DNA from: Tetmemena sp. SeJ-2015
Lineage: Eukaryota; Ciliophora; Spirotrichea; Sporadotrichida; Oxytrichidae
NCBI GenBank assembly: GCA_027382625.1
Contig: JAJKFJ010022536.1
Location: forward strand, 1-64,000
Direction: 5' to 3'
Length of the DNA stretch: 64,000 nucleotides
Shown here: one piece after another, positions 11,786 through 20,771 of the stretch
How the letters are laid out: each line of letters opens with the position of its first letter
How positions within the stretch are numbered: position 1 is the stretch's first letter
The notes under the pieces: model-generated
The model's database searches: none
Seen by the model: the letters and a program-made list of their open reading frames with translations, nothing else
What the model was told of the DNA's origin: nothing
Position numbers and translations under genes: made by a program

Positions 11786-12500
11786 GACCCTTTTTCAATT
11801 AAGGAAAGATGCGTGCGTATCCTTAAGCATCTCAAATCCCAAGTGGAATATAGATATTACTTATTAGAGATTCCAGAATCAAAACTCAGCTTCCTACGAA
11901 TGGAATACAGGAGCAGGAATAAGGAGCAGTCAACATATTCAAACGGAAGGCTTGATTCCGAAAGTATAATTGGGAAAACCGCTGATTCACAAATCAAGAA
12001 TGTGAAGGATCCAACGTTATTGATTCCTTGAGGAGCCGATTGTCCAACTCAAATCAACAGCTATCACTCAACTCTTGTCTTGATGACAGTGAGCCGTTTA
12101 GCAATTACGAGATTATAATCCAAGGCCTTCATTTGAAAGAGCAATGACATAAAATGACTCAGATGGAGAGCAATCAAATCAGCGAGAATTAGAAGACGGA
12201 GGCCAAACAGAAAAAATAGTCGTGATCACTGATCTCACAGAAAAAAAATCCTTGACGAAATATATTAAATGGAGGAGGAGCAATAGAAGCAATGAACCGA
12301 AAAGCAGGAACTGTGAGCGAGAGAGAAGACCACCCATACAATCCCCTTACTACGAGCGCGACATAAGGTAGAGAGAATCTCGAAGGATTGCTAATTAGAA
12401 ACTAATTGCAGATCAGGCCAGAGGTGTACCCAGAAGAAGGAAACTATTGATGGTTCTGGCAATAAATCTATCGATCTTCAAATTCTTGTGCAGTAGATGA
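11786..12500 (+). pseudogene. Fragmented Ser/Gln-rich coding relic
   Basis: GC-richer again. A frame opening at ATG 11813 (MRILKHLKSQVEYRYYLLEI) runs 72 codons to TGA 12029. A different frame from about 12020 gives SLRSRLSNSNQQLSLNS followed by DDSEPFSNYEIIIQGLHLKE to a TGA near 12148. Later pieces include HKMTQMESNQISENQK. Style resembles the Gln-rich proteins of this genome, but no domain is visible. Several frame changes suggest a relic. Confidence 0.35.
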
Positions 12501-12639
12501 ATCAAGAATTTTTCTTCATTCTTAAAAATCTTATATGTAAAATGATTATAAATTTCATTTAATTTTATTATTTATTAAATTCTTAATTAAATTAAATTAA
12601 AAAAAGAGATAACAATGATTTTTAAAAGATACAAAAATC

Positions 12640-14640
12640 ATTTTGAGAGCGATTGTTTGAAATTTATGAATTTTGAAAGTCTCTAATAAATATGCCCACT
12701 ATGGATGGATCAGTTTCACCACCCTCAAAGAGTTCTTTCCCTTGAATCTTGAGCTTTGAAGAACTGAATTTTTTACTTTTTTGATTTGTTGAATTTTATA
12801 AATTTTATACTGTTTTATTATCTGAATTATTGACTGAAATAGCCATGTCTGGAATCAATTATAACATGAAAATGAATGAGTGATTGGAGTTTGCAGAAAG
12901 CTTAAATAAACTGAAAAGAAGTTAAGAAAGCTTTACTCCTATTTATTCCTATCTTTAATTTAATTAAAAATGTACCAAGAATATTAAGTAGCCATGAAAG
13001 AGTATTCATTTTATAGATCCTTCCTTTCACGATCGCAATTCGGAGGGCACTGCAAACACCCTGGCAACGTCTTTAAGAAATAAGGATATTCTGTGCAAAC
13101 AGAACGCCATTCTCATCGCAAGTCGACGACCATGAGTTCTTTACAGACGAGGGGGAGTTCGATAATTTAAACGAGGAAACACTGCCAAACTGGTACATCG
13201 CTTTTAAGATGGTAAAGGTCAGGCCACTTATCTAAAGGGGCTTTTGCTACTGCATTTTACATTGACTAGCTAGATTATTATCTCAACTGCTTCATTCTAC
13301 ATATTGCCACTGTTTAATACTAAAGGAGGAAAGGATAAGCCAAGGCATTCCTGGCTAATATTGTAGAATAACTGAAACAGCAAGTGGTAGATAATCACAG
13401 AAGATTAGCCATATTGTGTGGAGTAAGGGACATTCTCTCAGTTCAAAGCTTTTTCAAGAAAATGGGATTTGGGTCCAAGATTCTACCAAGATATCGGTGC
13501 CTTGACTAGATTGGAAAAAGAATTCTTTGCAAATATGCTGATATAAGAAATATCGACGAATTGCGTTATTGTACCACCCCAAATCGCACAATCACCACCC
13601 CAAATCGCACCAATTAATAGAAGAAATTTATCACGATAAAGCCCATCAAGATTCATTCTAAGGCAAGCTGTGAGGTCATCAAATCAGCAGAAATGGCAAG
13701 GTTACATAGAAGGTTGTAGAATCCCATCCTAGGTCAGGAAATAATGAGAGTTCCTTAAGTGCAGATTCAAGGGATTTGGAAGAGTTAGTAGAGGAGTTGG
13801 GAAAAGGAGACAATAAGTCAAGAAGGACAAGTAGTTTCAAAAATGCAAGGAGACTTAGATCGAGTTCCAAGACTAAGTAAAGGCATCGACAAAGGTAGGA
13901 GTGAAAAATAGAGAGGACCAGCACAATCAGAGCCTGGAAGAGTCAAATTGACAATGGAAAACTTCGTGAGCAATTGTGGTTCATTCCAAAAGCATTTTCA
14001 CTACGAGGGGAGCAGCACATGAAGGGAATTCCAGTAAACCATTGCATAGACATGTCAATACGCACTTAAAATCTGGGGCTTCCAGAGCAGATATTCCTTT
14101 TGAGAGATGCAGTGGAGCTCCTTGTCCTCTCTGTTCCGAGAGTAAGTGAATTTTCTCACTAAAAAACTTTGGGTTATATTCAACATGGAAAAGTTAAATC
14201 ATTGAACAATCAATTTGGTGCGAGTGGGGTTTAATGGTGCGATTTGAGGTGGTGATGGTGCAATTTGGTGTAGTAATTCAGTCAGTCTTGAATTAATATA
14301 GTGAAGGAACTGAAGGTAAGCGAACATAGGTAGTATAAGCTTGTCAAGTGCAATTTCTGCCTAAGGATAAAAACATCGGAGAGCTTCTGAGCAAAATCGA
14401 CTTAAAAAATCTGCAAAGCATGCGAAAAGTGGGATAGCGAAAAGGAAAACCGAAGACTAATATACTCAGACTCACAAAGTGGCCTCAAACAAATAACTGG
14501 AACTCTACATTATATGAAGAGATAAACACTAAATCGATAAAAATTTCTCCAAAGAAACTCAGCCAATTAAGTTTAAGAATAATTACAAATACTAATAAGT
14601 AATTTATTATTCGGGGATGCTCTCTTTAACGTTACTTTCT
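12640..14640 (+). pseudogene. GNAT-type N-acetyltransferase relic interrupted by an insertion
   Basis: Consecutive frame-shifted blocks read as one protein: YAHYGWISFTTLKEFFPLNL (12685-12750), TANTLATSLRNKDILCKQNA (13050-13110), DDHEFFTDEGEFDNLNEETL then PNWYIAFKM (13125-13220), AFYIDQLDYYLNCFILHIAT, QYQRRKGQAKAFLANIVEQL, then RRLAILCGVRDILSVQSFF plus KKMGF (13245-13470). IL-IAT followed by RRKGQAKAFL matches the strand 4/helix 3 acetyl-CoA loop (R/Q-x-x-G-x-G/A) of GNAT enzymes, and VQSFFKKMGF matches the closing strand 5/helix 4. A 697-bp element (13574-14270) splits the gene, and a further frame (14274-14640) continues with QVQFLPKDKNIGELLSKIDL. The substrate is unknown. The frameshifts and insertion suggest a dead germline-limited gene. 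Confidence 0.55.
13574..14270. mobile_element. 697-bp element with two-unit inverted repeats and TA target duplication
   Basis: The left end (13574-13616) carries two tandem copies of a unit reading CCACCCCAAATCGCAC. The right end (14212-14270) carries the reverse complement of the same phrase in related tandem units, and the outermost 38-40 bp align with few differences. TA is present at both outer edges (13572-13573 and 14271-14272), as expected for a TA target duplication. An internal frame near 13660-13920 encodes a basic, Ser/Arg-rich stretch (SRDLEELVEELGKGDNKSRR). TA-flanked inverted-repeat elements are typical of Tc1/mariner-like transposons and their non-autonomous derivatives. No transposase was seen inside. 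Confidence 0.7.
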
Positions 14641-14984
14641 AATTAAAGAAAAATCAACTTGTTGTCAGTTTATTTAAGCTTTTTGCAATCTCCAATCACT
14701 CCTTCATATTCATCCTATAATTAGTTCCTTTAGAAGAATTTGCAATTAAATATATCACAAACTATAAAAGGGTAATGTCTTATTTTTATATGCACTCTTA
14801 AATTGAAGAGGCTATTTTTTATGAAAAGGCTTTGGTTAATAGTAGGTATTAGTAACTTTAAACAAATGTCTTATAAGCGATTCCTTCAGAAAAAGTATTT
14901 AGAGCTTGCTTATCGAGTATTTCGCAATGATAGCTAATATACTTGCTAATCCTCCTGTCAGAGTTATTTTAACTAGCAAGTGTA
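14641..14984. other. AT-rich spacer before block B
   Basis: No gene or repeat recognised. Similarity to block A starts just after this stretch. Confidence 0.5.
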
Positions 14985-16345
14985 AATTTAAATAAATTAA
15001 ATTCAAATAAATTTTATTAATATACAGTCCATAAACGTCTTAACAGTTCTGGTGACTACATCCTAATAGGGTGAAATCATGAAATAAATTCCAAACTGAG
15101 AAAGTAATCCTGGTTTTAAAGTTCCTCCATAAAACGCACCTTTAACGAGATCTGTATAGACGTAACTTGAACTCCCTATAAATGACCAGAACCAAGAGTC
15201 TAAAATATAAGATAATAAATCATAGTATAACATGTATGTCTTGTGCGATAACAGTATTCTCTTAAATCATTATGTCTTAAGCTGCCGCTAGCTCATTTGC
15301 CATCGAATAAATGTAAGTAGAGTACAGATATTTTATAGGAGACTTTTACATTTCAAATGCATCAAAGTAACTAAACAATTTATTCGCTTTAGATTTATTT
15401 TAACTTGTCATAATCATAACACTTGCTATAATTAAAAAAAGTACTACAAATAATTACAAAAAGACAAAGATTAATTAAATTTAGTATTTAGATAATTTTA
15501 ACTAAATTTAAATGAACTGGCTACGCTTCGATCGAAGATAAAATTAATGTCCTCCTGAGTTGAGCAATTGAAGTCATACCCCTTATCTAAAAATAAATTC
15601 AGCAAGAGTCTGGTTGTCACAAGGAGTAACAGCTAGAGCATACTAACTTGAATTTCCAGTCTAGGATCCATAGATGTCGACATTCATATCTTTAGGGACA
15701 GATGTAAGCCTCCAATCCCATATTTTCAATGACTTCAGTATTTCCCCCGAAGCGTGTGCTTAAAAATAATTTACTCTTTTTTCGTTATAATTAATTTGCT
15801 GTCACAATTTTCTGAATCGAAATAAGTATTTTTAGTCACCATTTATCCATTTGAGTCATAACTTACGAGAGTTTGGTACCACTTTATACAGTAAAAATAT
15901 AATTTATTTGTTTATGTCGTAGTATCTGAGAATGTTTGATAAAATAGGTTCTGAGTTGTTTACGCCATACAGCATGAAGGTTACTGCAACATCGAAGGTC
16001 TGAGGATTTAAGTTTATTTTAGAGTTGTCTGTAAAAGTATCCTTATAAAAAGTCTTTTTGCTTATACTACTTTAATATTTAATAATAATATTGAATTCAA
16101 TTATTGTTAAACTACTCTTTTTGTCATAAACATCTACCAGGGAGTGCACCAAGAAGGCTAAAATCAAACTTCGAAAGCATATTTAATTTATTATAATTCA
16201 AATATTGTTGTGAGACCTCCCACAAAGGTTTTGTAGTTTTGTTGATTTTTATATTAAAGAGCGATAGGAGCTCCATACATATCCATTTCTCTAATCAAAG
16301 CAATGATAAAATTCATTTCAATTAATCAAAGACTTTGCTCTTTTC
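14985..16345 (-). pseudogene. Two-TM membrane protein gene, copy 2, with IESs
   Basis: More complete than copy 1. On the minus strand: RFKKRAKSLI and REMDMYGAPIALQYKNQQNY (16345-16200), a TM-like LILAFLVHSLVDVYDKKS (about 16100), FTDNSKINLNPQTFDVAVTF and LSNILRYYDINKQ (16045-15900), SYDSNGQMVTKNTYFDSENC, GGNTEVIENMGLEAYICP (15745-15690), DIYGSQTGNSSQYALAVTPC, then SYFDAFEMQKSPIKYLYSTY and the C-terminus ending DVVTRTVKTFMDCILIKFI (TGA near 15000). AT-rich gaps between blocks act like IESs. One extra base near 15693 breaks the frame where copy 1 is intact, while copy 2 is intact where copy 1 is broken. It could be functional if that break is a sequencing error. The C-terminal TM seen in the 23612 gene was not found. 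Confidence 0.6.
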
Positions 16346-16349
16346 TTGA

Positions 16350-17189
16350 ATCGCAAAAATAAATATTATTCACATAGTTTGTAATACGAGATATATTTTA
16401 TTTCATAAAGTGAATGCCTAGAATTTGATATACTCGAATAATTTATACTAAGAGTTTATAATCAAAAGTTTGAAATCACCAATATTAATTATTTTTTTAT
16501 CCAAAAATAGTTAATAAATAATAGACAATAATTTAGATAAATTTATTTTAAAGTTTTTAATAATTATAGTAGAAATCTAATTAAAATCGGTGATTAGTTA
16601 AATAAAAAATGGGGAGTTGTAAATTAGTGCAGTTGAAATCACAGATTCACACCCTCATTGCATTTTGTTAAATATATAATAAAAAATTAATGTGATTTTC
16701 TTCTTTAATAATCGCCTTTGCATCCTTTCAGCATCGATTTATGTGGCGCTTACTCTAAAATATTTCAAATATCGCTTTGTTGAAACTTTGTGTCGATTAT
16801 AACTCTGGATTGAACTATCCCACACACAAAATTGTAAGGATAAAAAGTTCTTAGAATTTGATGCTGAATCAAATGGTGTATTAATTATTCAAATTGGACA
16901 CACTTCCCCCAGATTTTTATTTTTTTAAAAATTAAAGCTTTTTTTTTTAAAAATTTAAAATTCTAAATTTTTTTTAAAAATTAAGCAAAATAAATAATTT
17001 AATGCTATTTTTTTTAAAAATCTCAATTTTTAATTTTTTATTTTTTAGTTTAAGTTTCCTTTTTTTTAAATTTTTATTGAGAAAGCTTAACCAATAAATA
17101 AAACAATCCAATAAATATTCCTTTGAAATAAATTTATTCTTATTTTAAAAAATTAAATTTCTCTTTGTGAATTTTTATGATTATAGTTT
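16350..17189. other. AT-rich spacer with long A/T runs
   Basis: No coding signal. 16910-17090 is a low-complexity block of repeated T5-10 and A4-6 runs. Confidence 0.6.
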
Positions 17190-17330
17190 CTAATAAGATG
17201 TTGGATAAAATAGATAAAATAATTTTTCTGGATAGAAAGGATACTGAGATGACAACTTGCCTATTGTTACCATAAGATCATTTTGACTCTTCCACTAACC
17301 ATGCAGAAACTTCATTATACTAGAGAATTT
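17190..17330 (-). pseudogene. Second copy of the 2443-2676 fragment
   Basis: The minus-strand frame reads KFLHGQWKSQNDLMVTIGKL and SSQYPFYPEKLFYL, paralogous to the fragment in block A. Only about 45 codons are recoverable. Function unknown. Confidence 0.4.
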
Positions 17331-17453
17331 AATAAAGAATCGTAAGTTGTAGGAAACTGATGTAGTTGAGATCAAACTTTAAAAAAGTGATATATATTAA
17401 ATGACAGTTTTAATAGTTAAAGTTTTTAATTTTTAATGGAGGGGAGAGGTGGT

Positions 17454-17480
17454 ATGCAAATCTTCGTCAAGACCCTCACT
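17454..17480 (+). pseudogene. Ubiquitin residues 1-9
   Basis: ATG 17454 begins MQIFVKTLT, exactly the first nine residues of ubiquitin, preceded by a short purine-rich leader. After Thr9 the sequence leaves the family (VAFSFF). The size suggests one MDS of a (poly)ubiquitin gene or a truncated copy. See 17705-17750. Confidence 0.75.
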
Positions 17481-17704
17481 GTAGCCTTCTCTTTTTTTAA
17501 CTTTTTGTTGTTGGTGATATTTGCATACTAGTTGAAGGAGTTAGGGGTGGGTTGTCTTAAGAAATCATAATTGCTGAAAGTTAATTTTGTCTTTACTATC
17601 TCAAATGGCTGTGAAATTGTCAAAAGTGTTCAGCAGTATCACTATTCTTTAATGCTTCTTACTTTCCAAACACTGACTAGTGTTAGTTGGTTGAGCTAGT
17701 CACT

Positions 17705-17750
17705 CTCCTTGTCCTGAATCTTAGCCTTGACGTTTTAGATGGTGTCAGAG
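17705..17750 (-). pseudogene. Ubiquitin residues 20-34, inverted
   Basis: On the minus strand the DNA encodes SDTIQNVKAKIQDKE, ubiquitin positions 20-34 with Gln for Glu at 24 (encoded TAA). It lies 225 bp from the MQIFVKTLT piece but on the opposite strand. Inverted MDSs are a known form of gene scrambling in hypotrichs; a rearranged pseudogene is the alternative. The segment for residues 10-19 was not found nearby. Confidence 0.75.
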
Positions 17751-17830
17751 TTCTCTTGTAAAAGGGTTTAGTTTTAGTTGTTTTTTTATTGTTAGAGCTG
17801 TTAGTTCCACATTTAAATTAAGAAATTAAA

Positions 17831-18811
17831 TTAAAAGTTAATATATAAAGGCAGACTACAAGCCTCAGAAACTTTTATTTTGGAATTGTGATTATCTATT
17901 TTTTTTAGATTCTTGTATATTGTTATCTATCCTTCTTATACTACTATTCTTCTATTTAATTGACCTAATTTAAATTATATATTTTTAAAACAATATTATC
18001 GGTAGAGCCCCGATTTTTCGTTGACTAGATAACCATCTTTTACTGAATGTAGCCAATTTTATTAGTCTCTATTGAACTTTAGAGAAGTTGCTTAAAAATC
18101 CATCTATAATTGTCATGTTGATTAAGAGCGTTCCCTATAATTGAATGAATTAATAAATAAGTAACATTACCTTTTAAATGGTTTCAGCAATACTTAGCCA
18201 ACAAGAATAGCTTACTGCACCAACTTTTAGACTACACATTTTTTCTTTTTAATCCTAAAAACGCACAAAAAAGCTGATAATTTTTAAAATCTGAGCAGCA
18301 CAGATAATATTAAGAAGTCTTATTAACGATCTGATATTACGTTGTTTATATTCCTCTGCAAAAAACGTATTTAATTTATTGTCTATTTCATCAATTATTC
18401 TAATTTAGAATAAAAAATCTTTTTATTTAAATAAAAATATCACAATATCTATATTAAATGCTAATACCAACTAATTAATATGAGAAGATTAATTAAATAT
18501 CAGAAAAAGTCAATCTACATAATAGGAGCTGTAATCTTTGAACATTTGATTCTTCCAACTTTATTTAATAAGAGAAAGACAATCGAGAGAGACGAACTTA
18601 ATGATTTTATACTAATACTCTAAGAATCTGATTTTTAAATAAATACATTAATAGTTAGATAAGAGATAAACAGTTCTTGATTAAATATTAAAGTGTTAGT
18701 TGAAAGACTAATAGTCAGGTTTAAGTGTTGATGAAAACTCACTGTTTGATTAACAAATGAGGGGTTCCCATTTATTTCAGAGGAGAAGACTTCTCTTCAT
18801 GGGGAGGGTGC
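17831..18811. other. AT-rich spacer
   Basis: No gene recognised; the last 250 bp belong to the duplicated block. Confidence 0.5.
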
Positions 18812-19555
18812 TCATAATAGACAATATATTATTAATTTGAATTAAATGATAGAGCTTTCAGTGGCTTGAGCATCAGAGCATTCCACATCCTTAAAATCAG
18901 CATCAGTGAAAGTCTTAGCCTAGTAGGTTGGAACCTTGACAATCCAGTTATCATACTCTGAAGTCGTCACGAATTTAAGGTTGAGGCTCTCAGTGCAGAA
19001 GTAGAGGATTTCATCCTTCTTTCCGAACTGAGGGATGTCATAAGTAAGCTAGAAAGCGTGGAGATCGTGAGGAGCCCACTCAGGGTGCTGTACTCCCAAG
19101 TATTCAGTGATTCCTCCCTAGGGATCAGCAGCTTTGTGGAGGAAGCCTCTCAGACTAGGAATGTTAATAGGGATTTCAGACTTCTGGCAAATGTTGACAG
19201 CTGGGATCTTTTGGTGAATTTGTTGGGTAGTGAAGTCAGCGTAGGTTTGCACATCGACATAGCCAATGCCATCGATGTCAGAGAACATGTGGGTCAACTC
19301 ACGGTTGCCGTCAGAATCAATTGCTTGAGTCATGGTCATGTTCTTGTACTGACTGAATTGTTTTGCGACTGGGTCCCACTGGCCCACTTCGCATTCAATG
19401 TAGAAGTTTTCGAACACATTCACTACTGGCCAATCGTTTTGCTGAGAGGATGAAGCACTGAAGCTCTTGAGAGAGTTCTTTAGCAAGTTAGGGATGCTTG
19501 GAGCAGCTGATACTGTGGCAGCTACAACCAAGGTATATGTGACAATCGATTTCAT
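18812..19555 (-). CDS. Small secreted protein, 247 aa
   Basis: Uninterrupted minus-strand frame from ATG 19555 to TGA 18812, with three TAG and one TAA codons read as Gln. The N-terminus (MKSIVTYTLVVAATVSAAP) is a classical signal peptide with an Ala-x-Ala cleavage site. The mature part is acidic and aromatic-rich, with motifs WPVVNVFENFYIECEVGQWD and ILYFCTESLNLKF and a few Cys residues that could form disulfides. GC content is higher than the flanks. No IES interrupts it, so it may be a one-MDS gene. Family not recognised; an extracellular or vacuolar role is inferred only from the signal peptide. TAA after ESSII is not a stop in this code, so the last 8 codons are uncertain. Confidence 0.8.
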
Positions 19556-19878
19556 TTAAGAGCAAAAAGTTAATGATTATTTATTGCCCAATTTATGATC
19601 AAATTCAAATAATCTATTTAATGTTTTATCAGAGTAATTATAATAAACCCAGGATCTATCCAAAAAATATCCTTCAAATTAGCTCTAGGTAATCCCTTAA
19701 CAAAGAGAAAAGATTAATTGATTTCTCTCTATTTTTCAACATATTATTGCTAAATAGCAGCAGATAAATTCAAAGTTCAAATAAAGGTAATTTCGGGTCT
19801 AAATCAGTGTTTATCAGCCAAAATTAGACAGTTTTTATTGGTATGTTCATTCAAGGCAGATATAACAGTAGAAATTAA
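19556..19878. other. AT-rich upstream region of the secreted gene
   Basis: Contains the presumed 5' flank of the minus-strand gene. No promoter motif recognised. Its last 8 bp (19871-19878) are the left target duplication of the next element. Confidence 0.5.
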
Positions 19879-20711
19879 GGGGGGGGGCCTTTCCTCGTCA
19901 TCCACTTTTTTCATGAAAATATGAAAAATCACTGTCTAGCCTAAAATTACCAAAAACACCAATTTTTTAGTCCTAATTCAATTTCAGAAGGCTTATCTCG
20001 ATCATATTATTTAATTTAGAAAACATTTAGAGCCTTCAAGAAATATTCATTTATAAAAAAATTAAATTTTAAAGGAGTGGCAATATCACTTGGATAATTA
20101 ATTCATTCACAAGTTGAAGTTGTCTATTGTAAAAATAATTCATAGTACTCTAAACCATCTTATCACAGTGTTCGAGTCCTTTTCACTTTTAGAATATCCT
20201 AATAGCATAATCTGAGCTAAAAAAATATATCCAAGTCACTTTATTTTATTAAATACATATTGTTCTTTGATTATATTATTAAATATGAAATTTCATGTAT
20301 TCTAAAATTCTTTCAAAATATTCTAGAAACTGAATATCAAAGCCTTAGCTTTTAAATAACTGTAAGCATATTTAAAGGAAATTAATCTCATTTATAAATG
20401 TCTTTTTAGCATTATATTTTTCGTAGTTAACATTATCTTATATTTTGAAAACATATATTTTTTTTCAATAAAATAAAATCCCTTTTTTCTATAAAATTGC
20501 ATTTAAAAAAACAAAAAAATTTTTTCTGAATTAAATTTTAAAAAATTAAGCTCTATTTTTAAATTTTAAAAAAATATGATCGTATTTAAACCCTCTGAAA
20601 TTTAAAATTTTTTTCTAAAAAAAATTTTATTTTTTGGTAATTTTAGGCTAGACAAATGATTTTTTATTTTTTTCATGAAAAAAATTTGGGTGACGAGGAA
20701 AGGCCCCCCCC
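19879..20711. mobile_element. 833-bp inverted-repeat element with 8-bp target duplication
   Basis: The left end (19879 onward) starts with G9 then CCTTTCCTCGTCA. The right end, reverse-complemented from 20711, starts with G8 then the same CCTTTCCTCGTCA. The inverted similarity continues for about 80 bp, including CTAGCCTAAAATTACC at 19940-19955 and 20639-20655. GAAATTAA flanks the element perfectly on both sides (19871-19878 and 20712-20719), an 8-bp target-site duplication. Eight-bp duplications are typical of hAT and a few other DNA transposon superfamilies. The interior is AT-rich without a transposase, so this is a MITE-like, non-autonomous element, recent enough to keep its duplication. 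Confidence 0.85.
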
Positions 20712-20771
20712 GAAATTAAAATTTTTAAAAATTTTATAATTCAATTATAAACCAGCTATTTTCAACTCTCT

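Larger units (their letters stand above)
14985..18840. repeat. Segmental duplication, block B
   Basis: Partner of 165-3760. Block B keeps the fuller membrane protein gene and uniquely contains the ubiquitin fragments at 17454-17750. Its right end merges into the 3' part of the secreted protein gene. Confidence 0.7.

Noticed and set aside
19058..19453. 131-codon plus-strand ORF
   Set aside because: It is the antisense shadow of the secreted protein gene, which has a signal peptide and Gln-coded TAG sites in the minus frame.
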